Shown in pieces: positions 37,295 through 46,200 of a DNA stretch of 64,000 bases. Within the stretch, counting starts at the first letter, position 1. Every line of letters begins with the position of its first letter. A program made the position numbers and the translations under genes. The notes beneath the pieces were generated by a model. It was not told the origin of the DNA and did no database searches. It was given only the letters and a program-made list of their open reading frames with translations. Source of the DNA: Syntrophobacteraceae bacterium (GTDB taxonomy: Bacteria; Desulfobacterota; Syntrophobacteria; Syntrophobacterales; Syntrophobacteraceae); NCBI GenBank assembly GCA_003566995.1, contig PXBG01000044.1, positions 1 through 64,000 of the forward strand. Direction: 5' to 3'.

Positions 37295-38305
37295 GTGAAA
37301 GAAGCCATTCTCTACAAGAAGCTGGACGAGAAACGGGTCACGTGCTTCCTTTGCTCACACCATTGCCTCATCGATTCCGGCAAGCGAGGGTTTTGCGGTG
37401 TTCGGGAAAACCAAAACGGCACGCTCATGGCCCTGGCTTACGGTCGGCTCATCGCCCAGCACGTGGACCCCATCGAAAAAAAACCATTGTTTCACTTTTT
37501 GCCGGGCACGAGCAGCTATTCCATTGCCACGGTGGGTTGCAATTTCAGCTGTCTTTTTTGTCAGAACGCGGACATTGCCCAGGCACCCAGGGTCCGCCAG
37601 GCCATCTTTGGAGAATCCGCCACTCCCCAAAGGGTTGTGGACAATGCAAAAGGTGCAGGCTGCCGAAGCATCGCCTACACCTATACGGAGCCGACCATTT
37701 TCATGGAGTTTGCCCTCGAGACAGCCCGGATAGCCCATGAACACAGCATCAGGAATGTGTTCGTGACCAATGGCTACATGACGGAAAAGGGCTTGGAAAC
37801 CATTTCCCCATACCTGGACGCCGCCAATGTTGACCTCAAGTCATTTGATGACAGCTTTTACAGGGAACAATGCGGTGCCCGCCTGTCACCTGTTTTGAAA
37901 ACCCTTGAAAGAATGAAGGAAAAGGGCATATGGCTCGAGGTGACCACTTTGATCATTCCGGGACTCAACGATGATCCGGAAAGAATCAAGGCCCTCGCTG
38001 CCTTTTTGGTGTCCCTGAGCCCTGATATTCCCTGGCATGTGAGCAGATTTTATCCTCAGCATCAATTGATGCACCTGCCCCCCACACCTGTCAAAACCCT
38101 CCACATGGCACGCCAAACGGGACTGGAAGCAGGTCTGAAGTATGTCTACACAGGCAACATTCCCGGAAATGAGGGGGAAAGCACCTATTGTCATGGCTGC
38201 AGCAAACCCTTGATCAAGCGGCACGGATTTTCCATCGAAAAAGACGGCCTCGAAAAGGGAAAGTGCCATCGCTGCGGTGCACCCGTGGAGGGCGTGGAAA
38301 TGTGA
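37295..38305 (+). CDS. amrS: AmmeMemoRadiSam system radical SAM enzyme
   Basis: This 336-residue radical SAM protein matches the AmrS (PflX-like) family, the radical SAM member of the trio AMMECR1-Memo-radical SAM, whose exact reaction I do not know. An N-terminal Cys motif (CFLCSHHCLI...GFCGVREN) precedes the cluster motif CNFSCLFCQNADIA. YTYTEPTIFMEFALETA and LYNDDPE-like stretches follow, and a zinc-binding C-terminal tail has CHGC and CHRC. The start is a GTG behind an AAGGAGGG site. No AMMECR1 or Memo gene is adjacent in the window. Confidence 0.9.
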   Translation: MKEAILYKKLDEKRVTCFLCSHHCLIDSGKRGFCGVRENQNGTLMALAYGRLIAQHVDPIEKKPLFHFLPGTSSYSIATVGCNFSCLFCQNADIAQAPRVRQAIFGESATPQRVVDNAKGAGCRSIAYTYTEPTIFMEFALETARIAHEHSIRNVFVTNGYMTEKGLETISPYLDAANVDLKSFDDSFYREQCGARLSPVLKTLERMKEKGIWLEVTTLIIPGLNDDPERIKALAAFLVSLSPDIPWHVSRFYPQHQLMHLPPTPVKTLHMARQTGLEAGLKYVYTGNIPGNEGESTYCHGCSKPLIKRHGFSIEKDGLEKGKCHRCGAPVEGVEM

Positions 38306-38386
38306 CCGCACATGGACAATGGGCTTGATCCAGGAGAACGGACAGCAAGAGTCCAATCAATTGTTGCCCGCCGCCACCAGATCTCT

Positions 38387-38410
38387 CATAGATCAAAACC
38401 CTGATCTATG
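38387..38410. repeat. Perfect 9-bp inverted repeat before the Usp gene
   Basis: CATAGATCA (38387-38395) and TGATCTATG (38402-38410) flank a six-base loop. It lies 80 bases after amrS and 107 before the universal stress gene. No T-run follows. It could end the upstream transcript or be a regulator site. Confidence 0.4.
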
Positions 38411-38516
38411 CTAATTAGAGGACGAATGAGATACCGTGGAGAACCCGCGGAAACAGATAATTTTGCCTTTCCACAAGAAAGCATGCACTGTTGTGTCGGA
38501 AGAGAGGAAATATCAG

Positions 38517-38990
38517 ATGATTCCTGTGAGAAAAATACTTATACTGGTCGACTTTTCAAAGGATTCAGAAAGAGCCGTTCACTACGGAATTCAGGTTGCG
38601 CGCGACAGGGGTGCGCGCATTTACGTGCTGCACATGATCAACCAGAAAATGATTGATGCGGTTCAGCAACTCAGCAGCAAGGGCTACAAGGGTGACTTTC
38701 TGAAGGCCATGAGACAACTGGTGTCCGACAGGGAGAACGATCTCAAACAGTTTGTGCCTGAAGATTTGAGGGAAGGGGTGGATTTGGAGTTCATCATTCG
38801 CAGAGGTGAACCTTTTGAGGAAGTCATCAATGTGGCCAAAGAGCTTTCCATTGACCTCATCGTTGTGGGCAGCCAGGGGCATACGGCGCTCGGCTCCACA
38901 TCCATTGGCGGCGTAGCGCAAAATGTGGTCAATCACGCTCCCTGCCCCGTTTTGGTTGTTCGACCCATCGAACATGACTTCATTGAATGA
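38517..38990 (+). CDS. Universal stress protein, UspA family
   Basis: This single-domain Usp of 157 residues is a cytoplasmic stress and starvation protein. It begins MIPVRKILILVDFSKDSERA, with LHMINQ after strand two and LIVVGSQGHTAL before the nucleotide loop. The ATP-binding motif G-2x-G-9x-G-[S/T] is nearly kept (GSQGHTALGSTSIGG), but the final Ser/Thr is Gly, so nucleotide binding may differ. The strand CPVLVVRP ends the fold. AGAGAGG precedes the ATG at 38517; the longer frame upstream is not family-like. Confidence 0.9.
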   Translation: MIPVRKILILVDFSKDSERAVHYGIQVARDRGARIYVLHMINQKMIDAVQQLSSKGYKGDFLKAMRQLVSDRENDLKQFVPEDLREGVDLEFIIRRGEPFEEVINVAKELSIDLIVVGSQGHTALGSTSIGGVAQNVVNHAPCPVLVVRPIEHDFIE

Positions 38991-39105
38991 GCATGGGCGC
39001 AAATGTTCCCCTCACCGAAGCACACGGGATTCCTGTTGCCGTTCCTTTCCCGTTGGCCCGGCCCCTCTCCATCCTCCGGTACCATCCGGTTCCGAAGAGA
39101 CGTCC

Positions 39106-39693
39106 ATGACCCAGCGAAGAAGACGCGAACATTCACTGCCCTTTCAAAAACCCATGTCCGTCACGACTCCTGCGGTCCATCACCTGGAAGAATCTTCCCT
39201 CTACCGCCATCCCATGAGTGATGCGAAATGGGCCGCAACCCTGAAAAAGGTCTCCTCCAACCTTGAAGGGATGGATTCAGACAGAGTGCGATGCCACGTG
39301 AATGCCATCCTGAAGAGCATCGAATTTGTGGATGGCTTCATGGAACGTTATTGCTCTCTCACCTGTGCTGCATGTGAAGATCCCTGCTGTCATGGAAAAA
39401 AAATCTTCTTCAATCAGGCGGACATCATTTTCCTCGTGAGTTCCGGCCTTCCGGCCCCACCGGGCCAGACACGATCCCAGAGCGACGGCATGTGCCGCTA
39501 CCTGAGCGCCAATGGCTGCGAACTTTCACGAAAAACAAGGCCTTATGTGTGTGTCTGGTTTCTTTGCGAAACGCACATGTCTCATTTCCTTGAAGAAGAG
39601 ATTCCCGTTCAAAAGGCAATGCTCAAAGCATTTGAGCAAATAAGGGCTCATCGGTTATCCCTCGAAGCGGAATACCAAACGCACCCCGGTTGA
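39106..39693 (+). CDS. YkgJ-like Cys-cluster protein
   Basis: This 195-residue protein has a Cys-rich core resembling the YkgJ zinc- or iron-chelating family (CxxC...CC). The pattern is CSLTCAACEDPCCHG near residue 90, then GMCRYLSANGCELSRKTRP and a last CVWFLC. The final block with CRYL...GC.L...RP.VC is the family hallmark. Such proteins bind a metal and may act in redox or metal handling; no reaction is known. The start ATG at 39106 has GAAGAG; later ATGs at residues 14 and 36 are possible. It is not obviously in an operon. Confidence 0.75.
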   Translation: MTQRRRREHSLPFQKPMSVTTPAVHHLEESSLYRHPMSDAKWAATLKKVSSNLEGMDSDRVRCHVNAILKSIEFVDGFMERYCSLTCAACEDPCCHGKKIFFNQADIIFLVSSGLPAPPGQTRSQSDGMCRYLSANGCELSRKTRPYVCVWFLCETHMSHFLEEEIPVQKAMLKAFEQIRAHRLSLEAEYQTHPG

Positions 39694-39954
39694 CTGCGGT
39701 TCCAGAGAATCCTTTCATGGGGAGGGCACGAGGGGATGAGTGCAACATGACAGGGTTCCACGGCCCGGCCGGACAAATCAGAGGATGGGGATTCTTTCAT
39801 GGCGGAAAAACTGGACGAGCTTCTTACAGACAATTTCCACTGCCCCATGAAATGCTGCAGATTTCCTGGGGAGTGGAAACCGGGACGGGAAATTGTCACT
39901 GCAAAACCCTGAAACCAGGGAAAGCAGCTCCCGAAAACGAAAAGCTGAGGCATT

Positions 39955-40293
39955 TTAAAGTTTGCCCAGGGTCTTTTCTACGGGGCGTCTCTCCGGCACG
40001 TAGTTGTGCTCAAGTTTACCTTCATTCCACTCTTGCGAAACATACAAATTACAGTAGCAGCTTCCGTATTCTTTGACATCGGGCTCTCTGTAAACACATG
40101 GGCAGATGATGTCCTTGTCCCAATCACGGTCATCGGCAGCCAGTCGACAGGGGCAGCACATATAGCCATACCGGTCCTTGTTCACCAGAAGACCGTCAAG
40201 CAATTGCAGCACCTTTTCCTTGTCTTTATTAAAAAAATACCCCTTTGGCTCCTGAACTTTCCTCAGCATTTCATAAAGCTGTTCGGCGTTCAT
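39955..40293 (-). CDS. ftrB: Ferredoxin-thioredoxin reductase, catalytic beta subunit
   Basis: This 112-residue protein reduces a disulfide with electrons from ferredoxin through a 4Fe-4S cluster next to an active disulfide. The three paired-Cys motifs are all present: YMCCPCRLA, IICPCVYREPD and GSCYCNLYVS. Its start overlaps by four bases the stop of the glutaredoxin-like gene, so the two are translated together and the small protein is the likely partner. A separate FtrA variable chain is not seen, as in other anaerobes where this catalytic chain stands alone. Confidence 0.93.
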   Translation of the reverse strand: MNAEQLYEMLRKVQEPKGYFFNKDKEKVLQLLDGLLVNKDRYGYMCCPCRLAADDRDWDKDIICPCVYREPDVKEYGSCYCNLYVSQEWNEGKLEHNYVPERRPVEKTLGKL

Positions 40294-40544
40294 AGATTGA
40301 GAGCCTCCTTGATTTCATCCTGCTTGAATCCCACGATGATTTTATCTCCGATGATGAGGGTGGGAAAGGAACAGGAGGGATTGATCTCCTTGATCTCTTC
40401 AAGCATTTTTTTCCGGTCTTCACCTTCCAACTTGTCCACATCAATGCATTCATAGCCCACCTCACATTTGTCCAAAAACTCCTTGGTGTGCTTGCAGTGG
40501 ATACATGTGCTGAGGGCATACAGTTTGACATCGGCCTGGGACAT
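40290..40544 (-). CDS. Glutaredoxin/NrdH-like small redox protein
   Basis: This thioredoxin-fold protein of 84 residues has active site STCIHCKHTKEFLD (CxxC at about 14-17) and cis-Pro in SFPTLIIGDKIIVGF. A perfect AGGAGG site precedes the ATG at 40544; the longer frame upstream is unsupported. Overlap with the FTR beta gene suggests the FTR reduces it directly with ferredoxin electrons, instead of glutathione. Clients are unknown. Confidence 0.9.
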   Translation of the reverse strand: MSQADVKLYALSTCIHCKHTKEFLDKCEVGYECIDVDKLEGEDRKKMLEEIKEINPSCSFPTLIIGDKIIVGFKQDEIKEALNL

Positions 40545-40606
40545 TTTTTCACCTCCTGGTCTGTCGGATGCGTTTTGAATTTCAGTTTTTACGGCTTCAA
40601 GGCAAC

Positions 40607-41452
40607 TCATGGATCAGCCATTTCCTGCTCATCAGGACATGGGGCAAAATGTGTCAGCGCTAAAGACCCGTTATGCAAAAAAATGTTTTTCAGGTCCTCA
40701 TGCCTGGAGATGCCGATCCTGGTCAGAACAAAATCATAACGCACAGGATCCGCGGGAACGAGCTTTTTGAAACGGCGGGTCACCTCCAGGGCTGCGCGCA
40801 TGTCCGCTTGTCTGCGTCGGGTGAAACGCCACTGCAGGGCGATTCGATGCATGTGTGTGTCCAGTGGCACAATCAGCTTGCATGCGGGCACTCCGCGCCA
40901 CACCCCCGGATCCACAGCATCACGGCGCACCATCCACCGGAGGAACAGATTGAGTCGTTTGCAGGCACTTCCCTTTTGCGGAAGGGGCAGAAACATGGAG
41001 CCCTTGCCATGAGACCCTCCTCCCAGTTCTTGAATGAAACCGGTCAGGGCTGGAAGAACAGTGGCTTCATCCTCTTTGAGGTATTGACCGAAGCAGCGCT
41101 CCAGAGAAGCATGCTCTTTCAGAACACGGTGGATCGATCCCATGAGTGAGACCATCTGATCCCCTGTGGTGAAACGGTGCCTGAATCCCTCAAAATCACC
41201 CTTGAACCTTCTGCAACCCCCCTCGCGAATATATTCATAGGGAGATGGACCCATTTTTTCAAGGACCTGAGACACGCTCTTCAGAATCTGGTGCACCCTG
41301 CCGTAGGCAAGAGTGGAAGCGATCAGACCCACCACTTCCTTATCCCGATCATGCTCATAGAGATAAAGGAATTCCAAAGGGTCAGGATGGACATATTTCC
41401 TGCCATTGAACCGTCCATAAAGTTCTTCGAGAGAATCCAACGCCCCCTTCAT
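40607..41452 (-). CDS. TIGR02757 family protein
   Basis: This 281-residue protein of the TIGR02757 (DUF2400) family has no established function. The opening LEELYGRFNGRKYVHPDPLEF and DRDKEVVGLIASTLAYGRV are hallmarks, followed by KRLNLFLRWMVRRDAVDPGV and IVPLDTHMHRIA. The latter parts resemble the helical layout of HhH-type DNA glycosylases in pattern, which is only suggestive. The ATG at 41452 has AGGA; the first 41 codons of the longer frame are not family-like. It starts 13 bases after trxB stops, so they are co-transcribed. Confidence 0.88.
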   Translation of the reverse strand: MKGALDSLEELYGRFNGRKYVHPDPLEFLYLYEHDRDKEVVGLIASTLAYGRVHQILKSVSQVLEKMGPSPYEYIREGGCRRFKGDFEGFRHRFTTGDQMVSLMGSIHRVLKEHASLERCFGQYLKEDEATVLPALTGFIQELGGGSHGKGSMFLPLPQKGSACKRLNLFLRWMVRRDAVDPGVWRGVPACKLIVPLDTHMHRIALQWRFTRRRQADMRAALEVTRRFKKLVPADPVRYDFVLTRIGISRHEDLKNIFLHNGSLALTHFAPCPDEQEMADP

Positions 41453-41465
41453 GAAATTCCTGTGC

Positions 41466-42539
41466 TCATGCGGGACTGACAGGCATGGCGCAGACAGTCT
41501 CCCCGCCTTTTCGAACTTCCACGTAGTGAGCTCCGGCCAATGCAGCCGTGCAGCCATCCGCCGCGGCGATGACAATCTGGCGGGCGTACTTTTCTCTCAA
41601 ATCCCCCACTGCAAAAATTCCGGATATGCTGGTCTCGCACTTTTCATCTGTGACCACATAGCCATCCGCATTCATTTTGATTCCCTGGGGCACCAGTGAA
41701 TTGTTAGGTATAAACCCCACAAAAATGAAAACCCCATCCACCGGAAGGTCACGTTGCTCCCCCGATTGAACATTCTCAAGAGTGACAGCGCAAACTCCGT
41801 GTTCGTCTGCTTTAACTTCCAGTGCAACGGTGTTCCAAAGAATCTCGATCTTGCACTCGTTCATGGCCCGCTGCTGCAGAATGCGGCTTGCGCGCAGAGC
41901 ATCACGCCGATGAACCAGGTAAACCTTTTCGGCGATTTTGGACAGGTAAAGAGCCTCCTCCACGGCCGTATCCCCCCCGCCGACCACCACCACCGTTTTC
42001 CCTCGAAAGAAGAAACCATCGCAGGTGGCGCAGTAAGAAACTCCTTTACCATAATATTCCTTCTCGCCGGGGATCTCAAGCTCACGGGGACTGCCCCCTG
42101 TTGCAAGCACCACCGCATGGGTCTTGATGACCCTGCCGGTCCTCAGGGTGACAGAATGGTGCTCCAGGCCCGGGTCCACGCTCGTCACCTCTTCCTGAAG
42201 CACTTCCAGGTCATACGACCCCGCATGCTGGAAAAACTTGTCAGAAAGTTCAAAACCACTGATGCTCTCAAAACCCGGATAATTCTCCACGCTGTCAGAG
42301 ATGGCAATCTGCCCGCCGGGCAAGCCCTTTTCGATGAGCACGCTTTTCAAGGCAGCCCTCATGGCGTACAGCCCGGCGGTCAGCCCCCCAGGCCCCCCGC
42401 CAACGATGACCACATCATACAAATCTTCCTGCTGCACAAGCTTCTCCTTTCCACCGTTCTGATTCTCGTTGACTGGCATTTCTTTGGGCTGGTCCTGATC
42501 ATCAGGAACCATAAAAAAACGAGTCGCCGTTTCTCTCAT
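41466..42539 (-). CDS. trxB: Thioredoxin reductase
   Basis: This flavoprotein passes electrons from NAD(P)H through FAD to thioredoxin-like proteins. DVVIVGGGPGGLTAGLYA binds FAD, VSYCATCDGFFFRG holds the redox-active CxxC, VVVVGGGDTAVEEAL binds the nicotinamide nucleotide and GIFAVGDLR is the second FAD motif. The nucleotide loop continues VHRRDALRAS, with HRR suggesting NADPH. The first about 38 residues are polar and non-conserved; the start may be 42539, 42512 or 42479, none with a clear ribosome-binding site. It heads the minus-strand redox group. Confidence 0.93.
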   Translation of the reverse strand: MRETATRFFMVPDDQDQPKEMPVNENQNGGKEKLVQQEDLYDVVIVGGGPGGLTAGLYAMRAALKSVLIEKGLPGGQIAISDSVENYPGFESISGFELSDKFFQHAGSYDLEVLQEEVTSVDPGLEHHSVTLRTGRVIKTHAVVLATGGSPRELEIPGEKEYYGKGVSYCATCDGFFFRGKTVVVVGGGDTAVEEALYLSKIAEKVYLVHRRDALRASRILQQRAMNECKIEILWNTVALEVKADEHGVCAVTLENVQSGEQRDLPVDGVFIFVGFIPNNSLVPQGIKMNADGYVVTDEKCETSISGIFAVGDLREKYARQIVIAAADGCTAALAGAHYVEVRKGGETVCAMPVSPA

Positions 42540-42894
42540 GAGAGACTGGATGGCGCACCGTTTGGTGCAGTATGGCGAAGTGCTTCAACCTTCTCAGGAT
42601 TGTTTAACAAGTTGCTCAATACACCAAGGCCCCGAAGGTGAAACACTCTTCTGAAACCTCATCACTTTCCACATAATAGTTGACCCTTTTCCACAAAAGT
42701 CAAGGCAAAACCCCCTGGGTTCTCCAACGAACCGTGGGCAAAAATTCCAGCAATTGAAAGCGTTGACCTCTGGAACAAAAATACGGTAGCGTGGGACGCA
42801 TTCGACACATCGGCTGCCCGTTCCCCGCTGTCCCTGGTCAGCACCATCCGGCAACCCGGCAAAACCTGAAGTTTTTGTTTTGCCGGAGAACTTC

Positions 42895-44106
42895 ATGAGG
42901 AGCCATAAAATACAGAAAGAACCCTTCAATTCAAAATCCTCCCAAGCCCGCAAAAAAACAACCCGGCTTTTTCCATATCACCATGAAAAAGGAGGGGTGA
43001 GTTCCCTGCTGAACAGAAGGCTGCTTCGCTTGTGGTGGGACCGGTCCAGTGAAAAACCGGGAAAAGGTCCCCTATACCCGCTCTACACTTTTTCCGAGGC
43101 ACTGTATGGCCGGCTCCTCGCCATGGAGCAGAAACGTTCCATTTCCATGGCAAGAAACCTCCCCCGCCCGGTCATCAGCATTGGTAATCTCGTGGTGGGG
43201 GGCACGGGCAAAACCCCCATGGTTTTGTGGCTGGGGAAACATTTGAAGGAAGAGGGATTCAATGTCACGGTGCTCAGCGGAGGCTATGGAGGTTCCCGAA
43301 AGGGGGTCTCCCAAGTTGAAATTTCCTGCGGCCTGAAAAGAGCAAGTTCCCTCTGCGGGGATGAGCCTGTTCTGCTGGCCGCTAAAGGATTGACGGTCTG
43401 GGTTGGAAAAGACCGTTTCCTGGCAGGTGGAGAAGCTCTCAAAAGTGAACCCGTGAATTTTTTCCTTGTGGACGACGGCTTTCAGCACCTGAAGCTTCAA
43501 CGAAATTTGGACCTGGTGCTCCTCGATGCCTTGAACCCCTGGGGAAACGGACTCCTTCTGCCCTTCGGCCCTCTGCGGGAACCCGTAAAAAATCTCGAGC
43601 GTGCAGATGCATTCATACTCACACGAACCCCGCCCGGGGTCAGAAAAACTGCCTTAGCCTCATTCCTGGCCCGCCAATTTCCCTTCAAACCGGTCTTTTC
43701 CTGTCATCATCGCCTGACTGGTTTTCGCAGGGGCCTTCACGGAGACAGAGTGCCCCTTGGTGCATTGCAGAAAGCCCGCGTGGTGGCTTTTTCCGGCATC
43801 GCAAAACCCCATGAATTTCTTCGCTCTCTGCAATCGGTGGACATTCACCCCTCACGATACCACACTTTTCCCGATCACCACCCTTACCAGCTCAAGGACA
43901 TTGAAATGCTATGCAAATCCCTTGATCAGGCCCGCGCCGATTTCATCATGACCACGGAAAAAGATTATGTCAGGTTTCCACCCTTCCCCCAGGCACCGGT
44001 GGTGACCGCACAGGTGGCCATGGATTTTGGTGATGAGACCAAACCTTTCGTGGAATTTATTCAAGAGCGAGTCACCCGCATGCTCCAGGATCCATCTCCT
44101 TTCTGA
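42895..44106 (+). CDS. lpxK: Tetraacyldisaccharide 4'-kinase
   Basis: This inner-membrane-associated kinase phosphorylates the 4' position of the lipid A disaccharide. The P-loop is SIGNLVVGGTGKTPMVLWLG (about residues 92-111), followed by GYGG and the Walker B-like FFLVDDGFQHLKLQRNLDLV. LLPFGPLREP and TTEKDYVRFP are later family motifs. The ATG at 42895 has GGAG at six bases and gives 403 residues with about 40 extra N-terminal residues relative to most LpxK; a GTG at 42997 is the alternative. The other lpx genes are not in the window. Confidence 0.93.
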   Translation: MRSHKIQKEPFNSKSSQARKKTTRLFPYHHEKGGVSSLLNRRLLRLWWDRSSEKPGKGPLYPLYTFSEALYGRLLAMEQKRSISMARNLPRPVISIGNLVVGGTGKTPMVLWLGKHLKEEGFNVTVLSGGYGGSRKGVSQVEISCGLKRASSLCGDEPVLLAAKGLTVWVGKDRFLAGGEALKSEPVNFFLVDDGFQHLKLQRNLDLVLLDALNPWGNGLLLPFGPLREPVKNLERADAFILTRTPPGVRKTALASFLARQFPFKPVFSCHHRLTGFRRGLHGDRVPLGALQKARVVAFSGIAKPHEFLRSLQSVDIHPSRYHTFPDHHPYQLKDIEMLCKSLDQARADFIMTTEKDYVRFPPFPQAPVVTAQVAMDFGDETKPFVEFIQERVTRMLQDPSPF

Positions 44107-44712
44107 AAAAAGCCACGCCGGCACGAGCACGAGCGGTTGGCACTGCGGGGAAGCGTGAACCGGGAGCGTGCGGTTTGCATTGGAAACGCATGGTCTTCCG
44201 GATTTCTTTGACCAAGGGGGCCTGCCACCGCCAAAACCTTCCCCCATGGAAACATTTTCAAACTTTTTTCTTGTGAATAATTTCCTCAAGCACACTGTCA
44301 GCCCATTTTGAAGGCCGCAGGATCCTGAGCTGCCTCAAGGCAATGATTCCTTTCATTTTCCAGGGATCCCGCCTTTTCCAGAGACCTCCCGGTTATCTCC
44401 ATGAAAGGGGATGAAACACCCTGAATCCGGCCTGCTTGCAGATCCTCACACCCTGCCTCCCCGTGACCGCGGGCACAAACCGCTCTTCCCAAGCCGCGCC
44501 AGGTATTCAGGTTGTTTTGGAATATCCTTGGGCCAGTCCCCCCCGGCCCCCCTTCCCCTATCCCGTGAGAGTGTCTTGTTTGCTCATGCCCACAGGCGCT
44601 CACCACGGATTTTTGCACTTGACATGTGCCCAAAGGATCTGTAGAAAAATTTCACAAATACAGGCAAGATGAACACCTCTTGGCAGAACCCTCATGATCA
44701 ATAGGGGCAAAA
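44107..44712. other. Intergenic region before the antiporter operon
   Basis: No gene was seen in these 600 bases on either strand; the open frames present lack ribosome-binding sites and family likeness. The only supported element is the promoter at its right end, listed separately. Confidence 0.5.
44619..44647 (+). promoter_or_regulatory. Promoter of the Mrp/Mbh operon
   Basis: TTGACA at 44619-44624 and TAGAAA at 44642-44647 are 17 bases apart. This perfect -35 with a four-of-six -10 lies 66 bases before the first operon start codon. Confidence 0.6.
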
Positions 44713-45333
44713 GTGGCTGACAAAATGTCCATGACAGAACAAACCTGCACCCTAGAGGAATCCAATGTCCCTCCACGCCGGGGATATCGGGGAATCGTGT
44801 TTCAGGTCATCCTTTTGATGGCCATCTGGCTGATCCTGAGTGGTCACTATGATTTTCTCCACATCTTCTACGGCGTTGTCTCCGTGGCCGCTGTGGTCTG
44901 GCTCAACCTTCGGCTTGACCCCCTTCCCCTCGCCAACTGTGAACCCTGCGGCACCACCCGCATCAACGTGCCCAGGCTCGTCATCTATCTGGTCTGGCTC
45001 CTGTGGCAGATCATCAAGTCGGGATTTTATGTGGCTTATTTGGTGCTGCACCCCAAAATGCCCATTCAGCCGGCTCTGGTGCGTTTTGACTGCATACTGC
45101 CCAATGTGCTGGCCAAAGTGATCCTTGGCAATTCCATAACGCTCACGCCCGGCACCCTCACCACCGATATCCGGGAAGACCGTTTCATTGTCCACTCCCT
45201 GACGCGCAGCACGGGAGACGATGTGCTTTCAGGGGACATGAATGGCAGAGTGGCAAGGCTTTATACAAAGGATTACAATCCCGACGATTTATGTTTCAAC
45301 ATCCGACGTACCGACGAAGGGAGCTCGATCTAG
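44713..45333 (+). CDS. mrpE: Mrp/Mbh antiporter subunit E (MnhE)
   Basis: This first subunit of a multi-protein cation/proton antiporter is a small membrane protein of about 206 residues. Two or three hydrophobic segments (VILLMAIWLILSGHYDFLHI) are followed by a soluble domain with ILGNSITLTPGTLTTDI, the MnhE signature, and HSL. Its start is a GTG (site AGGGGC) or an ATG 12 bases later. It opens the operon, and the F subunit begins two bases after its stop. Confidence 0.9.
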   Translation: MADKMSMTEQTCTLEESNVPPRRGYRGIVFQVILLMAIWLILSGHYDFLHIFYGVVSVAAVVWLNLRLDPLPLANCEPCGTTRINVPRLVIYLVWLLWQIIKSGFYVAYLVLHPKMPIQPALVRFDCILPNVLAKVILGNSITLTPGTLTTDIREDRFIVHSLTRSTGDDVLSGDMNGRVARLYTKDYNPDDLCFNIRRTDEGSSI

Positions 45334-45334
45334 C

Positions 45335-45616
45335 ATGGACACTTTCTTCGATACTTTTTTCCTCTACATGGCCTTGGCGGTGGGAATCATTCTGCTCATT
45401 CCCTTTTATCGTGTCTACAAGGGTCCCACCCTCTTTGACCGGCTGCTTGGGGTCGCGGCGGTGGGCGGTAAAACCATCACCATTGTTCTGCTTTTTGGGT
45501 TGATCTATGGAAGGCTGGACATGTTCATCGATATATCCCTGGGCTATGCCATTCTCAACTTTGTGGGCGTGATCGCCATGACCAAGTACTTCAAAAAGAG
45601 CGCATCGGATTATTGA
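45335..45616 (+). CDS. mrpF: Mrp/Mbh antiporter subunit F
   Basis: This 93-residue protein has three membrane segments. RVYKGPTLFDRLLGVAAVGG is the MrpF signature in the loop after helix one, and LDMFIDISLGYAILNFVG follows. The ATG at 45335 lies two bases past the E stop. It corresponds to MbhB in archaeal membrane hydrogenases. Confidence 0.9.
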   Translation: MDTFFDTFFLYMALAVGIILLIPFYRVYKGPTLFDRLLGVAAVGGKTITIVLLFGLIYGRLDMFIDISLGYAILNFVGVIAMTKYFKKSASDY

Positions 45617-45618
45617 TC

Positions 45619-45945
45619 ATGGAAAATTTCACCATCATTCAAGACATCGCGGCCATCGCCCTCATGCTCGGTGGAGTCTTCTTCATGCTGGTCGGGAGCA
45701 TCGGAATCAACCGGCTGCCCGATTTTTACTGCCGTGCTCATGCCGCGGGGAAAGTGGACACGCTGGGCATCATGATGTTTGTGGGAGGCATGGTCGTCCA
45801 CGAAGGTTTCACACTGACCAGCGCAAAACTGATCCTCATCATAGCTTTTGTGGCTGTGACCAGCCCTGTAGCTACCCACGCCCTGGCCCGCCGGGCCCTT
45901 CTCTCCGGCCTAAAAATCTGGGAACGCCAAGAACCTCTGAAATAA
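45619..45945 (+). CDS. mrpG: Mrp/Mbh antiporter subunit G
   Basis: This 108-residue protein has three membrane segments. Its MnhG/PhaG signature is RLPDFYCRAHAAGKVDTLG, followed by SPVATHALARRA. The ATG at 45619 follows the F stop (a TTG two codons earlier is possible). It corresponds to MbhC. Confidence 0.9.
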   Translation: MENFTIIQDIAAIALMLGGVFFMLVGSIGINRLPDFYCRAHAAGKVDTLGIMMFVGGMVVHEGFTLTSAKLILIIAFVAVTSPVATHALARRALLSGLKIWERQEPLK

Positions 45946-45954
45946 GGCAAAATC

Positions 45955-46200
45955 ATGCATTGGCTGATTGAATTCACCCTTTTTACGGTCATGATCGTAG
46001 CCGCACTTGTTGCCCTCGGATTGCGCAATCTCCTGGCGGCTGTGGTGACGCTCAACATATTCAGCTTCATGGTCGCTTCAACCATGGTTTCTCTCGGGGC
46101 TATCGACGTGGCTTTTACAGAGGCCGTGGTGGGTGCCGGTGCAGTGGGAGTGTTCAATATTGTGGCCATACTTTTAACCTCAAGAAAGAGTCTGGATTGA
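45955..46200 (+). CDS. MbhD-like subunit (DUF4040, part of MrpA C-terminus)
   Basis: This 81-residue membrane protein with about three hydrophobic segments has the DUF4040/MbhD pattern RNLLAAVVTLNIFSF and DVAFTEAVVGAGAVGVF. In Bacillus-type Mrp the same sequence is part of the C-terminal region of MrpA; here it is a separate gene, as in archaeal Mbh. The stop overlaps the TTG start of the next gene. Confidence 0.85.
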   Translation: MHWLIEFTLFTVMIVAALVALGLRNLLAAVVTLNIFSFMVASTMVSLGAIDVAFTEAVVGAGAVGVFNIVAILLTSRKSLD

